Shown: in pieces, positions 16,908 to 23,308 of the stretch
How positions within the stretch are numbered: position 1 is the first letter of the stretch
Layout of the letters: the number at the start of each line of letters is the position of its first letter
Assembly: GCA_020849655.1 (NCBI GenBank)
Contig: JADLFU010000088.1
Location: forward strand, 1-64,000
DNA from: Polyangiaceae bacterium
GTDB taxonomy: Bacteria; Myxococcota_A; Polyangia; Polyangiales; Polyangiaceae
DNA length: 64,000 nt
Reading direction: 5' to 3'
Program-made: the position numbers and the translations under genes
Notes under the pieces: generated by a model
Database searches by the model: none
What the model saw: the letters and a program-made list of their open reading frames with translations, nothing else
What the model was told of the DNA's origin: nothing

Positions 16908-18169
16908 GAGAACGGGTCCCAGGTCGAGACCTCGAGCGACGCGGCGAGGGCGGAGCGCGACGTCGGGTACGCCGTGTACAGGAGCTCCCCCTTCGCCACG
17001 CGCGCGACCGCGCCCACGCGGTGCACGCGCAGGACGGCGGGCAGCGCGTGGAACCAGTCGGTCTCGAGGACCGCCGACAGCGCCTCCCACCCGTCCCCGA
17101 GCGCGCCGACCAGCAGCGTGGAGGCGCCGGGCGACGTCTCGACGAGCTCGGGCGGCTTCACGAAGAAGAAGGGCTCGCCCGGCTGGTGCGGCGTCGCGTA
17201 CTTCGCGAGGTACAGGCGCGCGCCCTCGTGCGCCTCGTGGGGGAGGAGCCGACGGTAGCCGCGTGACACCCGCGCGGCGTAGGCCTCGTGGGCGCGCGGC
17301 TCGCAGCTCGCCGAGAGCGTGTGGCCGTCGTAGCGAGCCTCGACGTCGTGCGCGGCGCGGAGCTCCAGCGCGGTCGTGGTCGCGACGACGCCGCCGCTCG
17401 CGCCCACGACCTCGAGCTCACGGGCGGCGAGCTGCGGGAGCGAGAGCCGCGCGATCCGCGCGGGGGCGGGCGCGGCGCCGTCCCCGCTCGCCGCGCGACG
17501 CGCGCGCTTCGCGTACTTCTTCGTGGGAGCGCGTCGCTTGTCGGCGAAGTACGCGGCGTCGAAGAACTCCGCGTGCCGCGCCGCGAGCCCGGCCGACAGG
17601 GCGTCGTCCGCCTCCTCCACGCGCGCGGGTGAGAGCCGCGTGAGCGAGCCGAGCTCCCCGACGAGCGTGGCCGCGTCGACGCCGCGCGCGAGCGAGAGGG
17701 TGAGCACGACCGCGACGGGCCCCTCCCCGCCACCCAGCAGCCGCTCCTCGACGTCGACCGTCACGGGCCTGCGGTTGCCGGCGTGTCCGACGCGCACGAT
17801 CTCACCGTCCCGAGGCGCGACGAACACGCCGGTCAGCACGTCCACGCGCCCGCGCGAGACGACGCAGGGGCCGGCCGCGAACCGCCTCGCCAGCCACGGC
17901 TGGAGCAGGCCTGCCCGCGCCAGCATCGGCGCCGTGCCGCGGAAGCGCTCGACGATCTCGCGCGGCACCTCGGCGGTGATCCGTCCGAGGCGTCGCCGCA
18001 GCGTCAGCGGCGATCGGAGCGACAGCCGCGCGCCCGCGGCGTTGCCGACGAGGAACGGCGTGCACGCGCGCGCCGCGCGCACCGGGATCGATCCGCCGAG
18101 CAGGGCGTCGCTCGTCGTCACCCCGAACAGCTCGGGCAGCGCGACGAGGGCGCCGCCCGGCCTCAGCAT
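16904..18169 (-). CDS. Unrecognised 421-aa protein coupled to the dioxygenase
   Basis: Soluble-looking protein from ATG at 18169, with no signal peptide or membrane helix. The first 190 residues contain PFLVGNAAGARL, VDVLTGVFVAPRDGEIVRVG and HAGNRRPVTVDVEE. This hints at a beta-rich domain somewhat like DUF6065 proteins, but that is a weak impression. The middle (about 200-240) is rich in Lys/Arg, and the C-terminal part has FFFVKPPELVETSP. No catalytic signature is seen. Its stop overlaps the dioxygenase start, so the pair forms one unit. It lies 172 bp downstream of the TIGR04222-like gene on the same strand and could belong to that cluster or be separate. Confidence 0.7.
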   Translation of the reverse strand: MLRPGGALVALPELFGVTTSDALLGGSIPVRAARACTPFLVGNAAGARLSLRSPLTLRRRLGRITAEVPREIVERFRGTAPMLARAGLLQPWLARRFAAGPCVVSRGRVDVLTGVFVAPRDGEIVRVGHAGNRRPVTVDVEERLLGGGEGPVAVVLTLSLARGVDAATLVGELGSLTRLSPARVEEADDALSAGLAARHAEFFDAAYFADKRRAPTKKYAKRARRAASGDGAAPAPARIARLSLPQLAARELEVVGASGGVVATTTALELRAAHDVEARYDGHTLSASCEPRAHEAYAARVSRGYRRLLPHEAHEGARLYLAKYATPHQPGEPFFFVKPPELVETSPGASTLLVGALGDGWEALSAVLETDWFHALPAVLRVHRVGAVARVAKGELLYTAYPTSRSALAASLEVSTWDPFS

Positions 18170-18341
18170 GGGTTCCGGGAGAGCAAGGAGTGAGCGCCGG
18201 AGTCCGAAGCGGAATTCGAGCCGAATTGGGCTGAAACCCCGCGCACTCGCGCCCGTGTCACGTCGAGCACGGCTTCACCCGAGGCGGCCAAAGGACGCAC
18301 GAAATCCGGCGCTCGCGACGAAGCGACCCCGGCACCCACGC

Positions 18342-19349
18342 TCAGCTGCACCCGCCGCCGCCGCCGCAGCCGCCGCCGCCGCCGCACCCGCCACCCCCGC
18401 CGCAGCTGGACGACGCGCAGCTGGAGGACGAGCTGCTCTCTGCGACGTTCGCCTGGTACGCGGCGCTGAAGGCCGCGAACGCGGGCACCGCGGCGACCGT
18501 CGCGAGGCCCCCGAGCGCGACCGCGAGCGCGACGTCGTGCTCGGCGCCGCGCTTGCCTGACTGCACGTCGCGCACGAGCGAGGTCGTCGCCGCGCCGAGC
18601 CACGCGAGGTAGGCGCCGGCGCGCGCGCTCTTCCCGTCAACGCCGCGCGCCACGATCGCCGCCACCACCGTGCACAGGACCATCGCCGCGAGCAGGTTGG
18701 TGTAAGGCTTGTCGATTGTCGCGAGCAGTACGATGCGCAGCGCGGCGACGACCAGCAGCGCCAACGCCACGCCGGCGCCGGCGAGACGCACCACGCGGAC
18801 AGCTGTGGGCGAGCGCAGGAGCCCCCCTGCCACGAGCTGCTGCGTCAGCTCCGGCGCGATCGACGTCGCCACGGTGGACGCCGCCGACCGGAGCTGCAGC
18901 ATCGTCAGCGGCGTACCCGTCTGGGCGATCAACCAGAGCCGCGCCTGGAACGGCTCCGACGGGCGCGCCGGCGCGGGTGCATACGCGCCGTCGCGCTCGG
19001 TGAACACCTGCTGGGAGAGCGCGCTCGCCACGAGCAGCTCCGCGACCGCGGCCTCGCCGCCGCGCAGGAGCGCGACCGGATAGACCTCCGCGCCGCGCGG
19101 GACGGCCCCGATCGTGAAAGGCTGGTGCACGGGGACCGCCGCCGGCACCCGGTAGCCCCCCACGCCCCCGACGGCCCCCGCCCCCGCCGTGACCGCCACC
19201 GGCGCGCCGCGGCGGTCGAGCACGGCGAGCCACGCGCGGCGGAACAGCACCCACGAGAGCAGCACGAGCACCGAGAACACGAGGTAGAACTGCAGGAAGG
19301 GCCCGCCCGTGGGCAGGTCGAACGGAAAGAAGTCGAGCAGCTCCTTCAC
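18342..19349 (-). CDS. TIGR04222-like membrane protein with C-terminal Cys/Gly tail
   Basis: 335 aa. One membrane helix lies near the start (FYLVFSVLVLLSWVLF), a central soluble domain carries an SALSQQVF-like helix, and three or more helices fall between about 200 and 305. The end is a low-complexity Ser tail followed by Cys residues spaced C-x4-C-x5-C-x5-C-x5-C, where the x5 spacers are all Gly. This layout fits the TIGR04222 family, whose tails are typically Cys/Gly-rich. The GTG start at 19349 overlaps the stop of the nucleotidyltransferase gene. It is the last gene of the operon with the MNIO enzyme, so the tail cysteines are the obvious candidate for modification. Family assignment is by memory of the pattern. 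Confidence 0.8.
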   Translation of the reverse strand: MKELLDFFPFDLPTGGPFLQFYLVFSVLVLLSWVLFRRAWLAVLDRRGAPVAVTAGAGAVGGVGGYRVPAAVPVHQPFTIGAVPRGAEVYPVALLRGGEAAVAELLVASALSQQVFTERDGAYAPAPARPSEPFQARLWLIAQTGTPLTMLQLRSAASTVATSIAPELTQQLVAGGLLRSPTAVRVVRLAGAGVALALLVVAALRIVLLATIDKPYTNLLAAMVLCTVVAAIVARGVDGKSARAGAYLAWLGAATTSLVRDVQSGKRGAEHDVALAVALGGLATVAAVPAFAAFSAAYQANVAESSSSSSCASSSCGGGGGCGGGGGCGGGGGCS

Positions 19350-20056
19350 GGCGCGCCTCCGAGCTTGTCCACCTCGTCGACGGCGCGGTCGAGGAGCGCC
19401 GCCAGCGCCTCGTGCGCCGCGCCGGCGTCGGCGGCGGGATCGAGCAGCGGCGCGACCGACAGCCCCCACCGCTCGGCCGCCAGCGTGAGCAGCGCCCCGA
19501 GCTCGTCGGGCGCGTCCACATTGAACAATTCAAACATCGCTCGGAGCGGCGAGCGGAGCTGGCGCAGCTTGCGGATCACCGCGCCGCGGAGCGGGCGCTC
19601 CGCGAACAGACCGTCGACGGCGGCGCGCCTCAGGCGGATCTGCGCCTCGCGGAGCTCCTGCTCGACGCGCACCCGCTTGTGGGCGTCCGCGATCTCGAGC
19701 GTCGCGAACGGGTCGTCGCCGTGCAGCGTGACGTGCGCGCGCCGGATGTCGTCATAGAACAGCGGGAACGCGTCCGCGGCGCGGCCGATCTCGTCGTCTC
19801 GCAGGAGCACGGCCTCGATGCGCGCGGTGTTGCGGGCGAGCACGAGCGGGTTCGCCGCCTTGCGCAGCACCTCGGGGCTCGTCTTGCGGAGCACGACGCA
19901 GAGATCGACGTCGCTCGTTCCGGGCTCGTACGCGCCGCGCGCCGCGCTCCCGAACACGAGCACCGCCGCGAGATCGGCGCCGACCGCGCGCGTGAGCGAG
20001 TCGATGAGCGCGTCGAGCGCGTCCTTCACGCCGGGGGGCAGGTTCAGCTCTGGCAT
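19346..20056 (-). CDS. Nucleotidyltransferase-fold protein (MNT-like)
   Basis: 236 aa. The N-terminal half has the polymerase-beta-type signature GS at 36-37 followed by DVD at 49-51 (VFGSAARGAYEPGTSDVDL), which binds metal and NTP. A possible third acidic position is the Glu in ARIEAVLL. The C-terminal half is alpha-helical, resembling the helical domain that accompanies such enzymes. It could transfer a nucleotide to a protein, small molecule or RNA; the target is unknown. It sits 19 bp after the MNIO gene and overlaps the TIGR04222-like gene by four bases, so it belongs to that operon. It could also be the antitoxin-like half of an MNT/HEPN pair, but no HEPN partner is adjacent. Confidence 0.8.
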   Translation of the reverse strand: MPELNLPPGVKDALDALIDSLTRAVGADLAAVLVFGSAARGAYEPGTSDVDLCVVLRKTSPEVLRKAANPLVLARNTARIEAVLLRDDEIGRAADAFPLFYDDIRRAHVTLHGDDPFATLEIADAHKRVRVEQELREAQIRLRRAAVDGLFAERPLRGAVIRKLRQLRSPLRAMFELFNVDAPDELGALLTLAAERWGLSVAPLLDPAADAGAAHEALAALLDRAVDEVDKLGGAP

Positions 20057-20075
20057 CAGCGCGGAGGCTACGGGA

Positions 20076-21392
20076 TCAGCGCCTCACCGCGAAGAGGCGC
20101 AAGCGCGCGGCGGCGCCGGGGGGCTTGACGGCGTACAGCGTCTCTCGTCCAACGACGCGCCGCGCGACGTAGGGCCCGCGCCTCGGGCCGAACGACGCCG
20201 CGCCGGGCTCGCCCGCGAACCGCGCCTCGAGCGACAACAGATCACGCGAGGCGGCGAGCCGCAGCGCGGGGACCTCGAGCGCGCGCCGCGCGATGCGGAC
20301 CGCATCGACCACCCCCGCGAGCGCGGCGGGCCGGGGCGTCTGCTCGACGATCTGCAGCGCGAGCTGCCGCGCCTCCGGGTGAGCGGCGACAGCGGGGACG
20401 AGCGGCAGGGCCTCGTCCGCGCGCTTGCGGGTCAGGATGGCGCGCGTGCGTGAGACGTCGCCCGGCGCGAGGCCGAGCTCGTTCGATGCATCTCCGCCGA
20501 CGAAGGCGCGGGCGAGCGCCTCCTCGGTCACGCGGAGCGGTCGCGCGCCCACGGGCACCAGGCCCCGCGCCCTCGGGGTGACGTCGCCGCCCACGGCTCG
20601 CGCCGCGCGGACCCGATCGACCTCCCCGAGCAGCTCGCCGAAGGGCGGAAACGCGGCGTCACGCTCGATCAGCACCGGCACGTCACCGGCCCGCGAGAGC
20701 GCGTCCGCCAGCATCTCGAGCACCGCCTCGGGCACCGCGTGCGCGTGGTCGTCGAGGTAGTAGCCGTCCTCGAACACCCCGCCAGCGACGTGGATCATCG
20801 CGATCCGCTCGTGAGGGAACGCGCGCGCCTCGAGGACGGGATCGAGCCCCGCGTTCAGCGCGTTGGCGTACAGGTTCGCGACGTCGAACAGCAGCGAGCA
20901 CCCCGTCTGCTCGGCGATCTCCGCGTAGAAGTCGCCCTCGCGGGCCTCGCGCTCGACGTGCCGGAACGTGGTCGCGACGTTCTCCAGCAAGAGCGGCACG
21001 TCACCGAGCGCGCGCCGCGCGACCGCCGTGTTGCGCGCGACGACGTCGACCGCCTCGCGCGTGCGCGGCAGCGGCGTGAGGTGCCCGAGCTCGAGCCCGC
21101 CGGCGCGCACGAAGCTCACATGCTCCGAGACGAGCGGCGCGCGGAGCCGGCGCGCGAGGGCCCCGAGGCGGCGGGCGCGCTCGACGTCGATCCCCTCCGC
21201 GGAGCCGAGCGAGAGCTTCACGCCGTGCGGCACGACCGGCAACAGCTCGCGGAGCGCCTCGGCCTCGCGCGTGGCCGCCTGGCTCACGTAGCAGGACTCC
21301 GCGACGACCTCGACGAAGTCGACCGACGTCGGATCGCGGACGAGATCGCCGGCGATCTCGGCGCGCAGCCCGACCCCCACGCCTCTCAGCAT
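20076..21392 (-). CDS. DUF692/MNIO multinuclear non-haem iron enzyme with C-terminal extension
   Basis: 438 aa. Residues 1-280 form a TIM-barrel DUF692 domain. All expected metal ligands can be placed: His56 (VPHGVK), His91 (SEHVSF), Glu137 (LLLENV), Asp170 (LLFDVANLY), His201 (IHVAGG), the DDHAH cluster at 214-218 and Glu243 (LIERD). MNIO enzymes such as MbnB and TglH use two or three irons to rework Cys residues in ribosomal peptides. The remaining 150 residues are mostly helical and end in GPYVARR and LYAVKPPG; they may replace the separate partner protein that other systems use. The ATG starts one base after the stop of the HExxH lipoprotein gene. Confidence 0.88.
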   Translation of the reverse strand: MLRGVGVGLRAEIAGDLVRDPTSVDFVEVVAESCYVSQAATREAEALRELLPVVPHGVKLSLGSAEGIDVERARRLGALARRLRAPLVSEHVSFVRAGGLELGHLTPLPRTREAVDVVARNTAVARRALGDVPLLLENVATTFRHVEREAREGDFYAEIAEQTGCSLLFDVANLYANALNAGLDPVLEARAFPHERIAMIHVAGGVFEDGYYLDDHAHAVPEAVLEMLADALSRAGDVPVLIERDAAFPPFGELLGEVDRVRAARAVGGDVTPRARGLVPVGARPLRVTEEALARAFVGGDASNELGLAPGDVSRTRAILTRKRADEALPLVPAVAAHPEARQLALQIVEQTPRPAALAGVVDAVRIARRALEVPALRLAASRDLLSLEARFAGEPGAASFGPRRGPYVARRVVGRETLYAVKPPGAAARLRLFAVRR

Positions 21393-21393
21393 G

Positions 21394-22494
21394 TCAGTAC
21401 GCCTTGCACGCGCGCCCCCCGCAGCTGTCCCACCTCGAGCGCCGGTAACCGCCGTCGCCGTCGCCGTCGAGCGCGCGTTCGCCGCCGAGCTCTCGCAGGA
21501 GCGGCAGGCAGCCTGCCCTCGCGGCCTCGAGCGCCGCCCGCGCGCCCGGCCCCTGGAAGAACAGCCGGTATTGCTCCGCCCAGTTCTCCGTGCCGACCGC
21601 GACCTTGAACGGCATGCAGTAGGGTGACACGCACCCGCGCTCCCGCTCCTCGGGCGAGAGGCGCGCGCAGTCCCCGCGGTCGCCGCACGTCCTCGCGCAG
21701 GCGGGCGTCACCTCGCCGACGGCGTCGGGCTTCGCGAGCGAGTACGCGACGAGGTGCCCGATCTCGTGCATCAGCACGGGGCTGTAGAGCGCGTGGTCGC
21801 GCGGGGAGCCGTCGACCGTGACGCCGTCTCGCTGCACGTGGTAGCTCCAGTAGCTCCCGAAGTTGCCGTGGGCCCAGTGGTTCTTCTCGGTGAACAGCCG
21901 GTGGTGGAGCCAGAGCGTGCGGCCGTCGCGGGCGTCGGACGGATCGCCGCGATCGAAGGGCGCGATCCCGTGCTCGGTGGGTCTGTCGTCGATCACGACA
22001 CGGAGCACACGCGCCGCGTGCGCCTCGGGGAGCCGCGCGAGGGTGTTCTCGATCAAGCGCAGCCACGCGTCATCGATGAGGCCCGCGATCTCCGGGGCGC
22101 GGGGCGTGGTCGCGCTCGCGCCAGGCCACAGCACCGGGACGCACGCGCCGCCCGCGCGCGAGAGAAAGCGAGCGTCGTAGCCGTCCCACGAGAAGGTTCG
22201 CCGCGGCCCGCCAGGCTCTCGCGACGCCACCGGCGCCGCGCCGGACCTGTAGTCGACGCATCGACGCGCAGGCTCCGGGGCGGGCTCGGCCGCCGAGGCG
22301 ACCGGTGGTGGTACAGCGCCGGGACCCGTGCCCGGCGGGGGGGGTGCCGAGCCGGACGCGGCCCCGGGCGCCACGCCCGCCGAGGACGCCGGGGGGCTCC
22401 CGGCCGTCACGCCATGTTGCGGAACACGACACGCCGACGATGCAACAATCGACATCACGAGCCCAACCCAGCGTCGACCCTCGGGCGTCACCAT
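21394..22494 (-). CDS. HExxH putative zinc metalloprotease lipoprotein
   Basis: 366 aa from ATG at 22494; an ATG at 22539 would give a longer, less signal-like head. The signal peptide ends in SIVASSAC with lipidated Cys22. A Pro/Ala/Ser-rich linker runs to about 78. The folded domain contains HEIGH at 243-247 in LMHEIGHLVAYSLA, and an Asn-Trp-Ala-Glu stretch (Glu307) could supply the third zinc ligand. Several Cys pairs (CARTC, CVSPYC, C near the end) suggest disulfides outside the cytoplasm. No close family is recognised. It is the first gene of the operon with the MNIO, nucleotidyltransferase and TIGR04222-like genes, which suggests a role in maturation or cleavage of the exported product. 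Confidence 0.78.
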   Translation of the reverse strand: MVTPEGRRWVGLVMSIVASSACRVPQHGVTAGSPPASSAGVAPGAASGSAPPPPGTGPGAVPPPVASAAEPAPEPARRCVDYRSGAAPVASREPGGPRRTFSWDGYDARFLSRAGGACVPVLWPGASATTPRAPEIAGLIDDAWLRLIENTLARLPEAHAARVLRVVIDDRPTEHGIAPFDRGDPSDARDGRTLWLHHRLFTEKNHWAHGNFGSYWSYHVQRDGVTVDGSPRDHALYSPVLMHEIGHLVAYSLAKPDAVGEVTPACARTCGDRGDCARLSPEERERGCVSPYCMPFKVAVGTENWAEQYRLFFQGPGARAALEAARAGCLPLLRELGGERALDGDGDGGYRRSRWDSCGGRACKAY

Positions 22495-22503
22495 CCTAAA
22501 ATT

Positions 22504-22552
22504 CGCGAAATCGCGCTGGTTGGGTTCATGAGGTTTCATCCTGGCACGCCAG
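22504..22552. promoter_or_regulatory. Inverted repeats between the MNIO operon and its divergent regulator
   Basis: The 75-bp gap between the two divergent starts holds two short inverted repeats: CGCG-AAAT-CGCG at 22504-22515 and CTGGC-AC-GCCAG at 22541-22552. Either could be an operator for the HTH protein encoded at 22570. The second also begins a -24/-12-like arrangement (GG at 22543-22544, GC at 22555-22556, ten bases between). That would place transcription start about two bases before the ATG, so a sigma-54 reading is doubtful. Confidence 0.4.
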
Positions 22553-22569
22553 GTGCTAGCGGGCGCCGC

Positions 22570-23154
22570 ATGGCAACAAACTCGATCCCCCTCGCCAGCA
22601 CCCGATTCTTCACCCCCGGACAGGTCGCCGCCTGGGCCGGCGTGACGTCGATGACGATCATCCGCTGGTGCGACGCCGGCGTGCTCCACGCGACGATGAC
22701 CCCGGGCGGTCACCGGCGCATCACGGAAGACTCGGTGCGAGATTACCTGACGAAGCGCGGCCTGGCCATCCCGGCCGAGCTGACCCCGCCCGAGCTCCAG
22801 GGCACGCCCCGCGTGGTGGTGCTCGCGACCGCGAAGACCCGGCGCGCGCTCGGCCCGAAGCTGAAGGGGCTCACGGTGAAGACCTACGCCGAGCCGCTGG
22901 AGGCGCTCGTGGAGGCCTGCTGCACGCCGCCCGCCCTCGTGCTCCTCGAGGCCAACGGCGAGAACGATCCGGCCGCGATCGTGCGCGCGCTCCGCTCGAA
23001 CGGGCGCACCTCCGGGATCAACGTCACCGTGTGGGGAGACGCCACAGCGGCTGACGCCGCGAGGCAGGCGGGCGCGACGCACGCCTTCCGCACGGACGGG
23101 CTCGCCGACGTGGAGCGCGTGCTGACGTCGCTCCGCGCGCGCGCCGGCTCCTGA
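22570..23154 (+). CDS. MerR/excisionase-type HTH regulator with degenerate receiver-like domain
   Basis: 194 aa. Residues 12-60 form a winged HTH of the MerR/BldC/excisionase type: FTPGQVAAWAGVTSMTIIRW as the helix-turn-helix and the wing GGHRRI at about 46-51. From about 79 to 190 the protein alternates strands and helices like a response-regulator receiver (RVVVLAT, ALVLLEAN, NVTVWGD, ATHAFRT). The position expected for the phosphorylated Asp is Glu in LLEAN, so phosphorylation is unlikely. It is divergent from the MNIO operon across 75 bp, which makes it the best candidate for its controller. The tRNA gene lies 12 bp downstream, convergent. Confidence 0.78.
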   Translation: MATNSIPLASTRFFTPGQVAAWAGVTSMTIIRWCDAGVLHATMTPGGHRRITEDSVRDYLTKRGLAIPAELTPPELQGTPRVVVLATAKTRRALGPKLKGLTVKTYAEPLEALVEACCTPPALVLLEANGENDPAAIVRALRSNGRTSGINVTVWGDATAADAARQAGATHAFRTDGLADVERVLTSLRARAGS

Positions 23155-23166
23155 CGCGCGGCGCGG

Positions 23167-23243
23167 TGGTGGCGGGGAAGGGACTCGAACCCCCGACCCG
23201 GCGCGTATGAAACGCCTGCTCTAACCAGCTGAGCTACCCCGCC
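23167..23243 (-). tRNA. tRNA with CAU anticodon (Met elongator, or Ile2)
   Basis: The minus strand folds into a complete cloverleaf of 77 nt including encoded CCA. The acceptor stem is GGCGGGG with CCCCGCC and discriminator A, the D arm is GCUC-AGCUGGUUA-GAGC, and the anticodon stem GGCGU/GCGCC holds the loop UUCAUAC. The T arm contains GGUUCGAGUCC. The CAU anticodon fits elongator tRNA-Met; tRNA-Ile2, which reads AUA after lysidine modification, cannot be excluded. Initiator tRNA is unlikely because the first pair of the acceptor stem is matched and the three G-C pairs of initiator anticodon stems are absent. Confidence 0.93.
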
Positions 23244-23308
23244 GAGGGGACGCCCAAATGACAGAGCAGTCGCGGATCGTCAAGAGCTTCGCGCTGCGAC
23301 GAGGCCGA

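Noticed and set aside
18345-18440. Simple GC-rich repeat as a separate repeat element
   Set aside because: It is the coding sequence of the Cys/Gly tail of the TIGR04222-like protein, with exact codon periodicity.
19346-20056. Toxin-antitoxin MNT/HEPN system
   Set aside because: The nucleotidyltransferase has the MNT-like motif, but no HEPN partner is adjacent and it overlaps the TIGR04222-like gene in the MNIO operon.
22542-22557. Sigma-54-like promoter TGGCACG-N4-GTGCT
   Set aside because: The GG/GC spacing is right, but the start would fall two bases before the ATG, and the sequence is also explained by the palindrome CTGGCACGCCAG.
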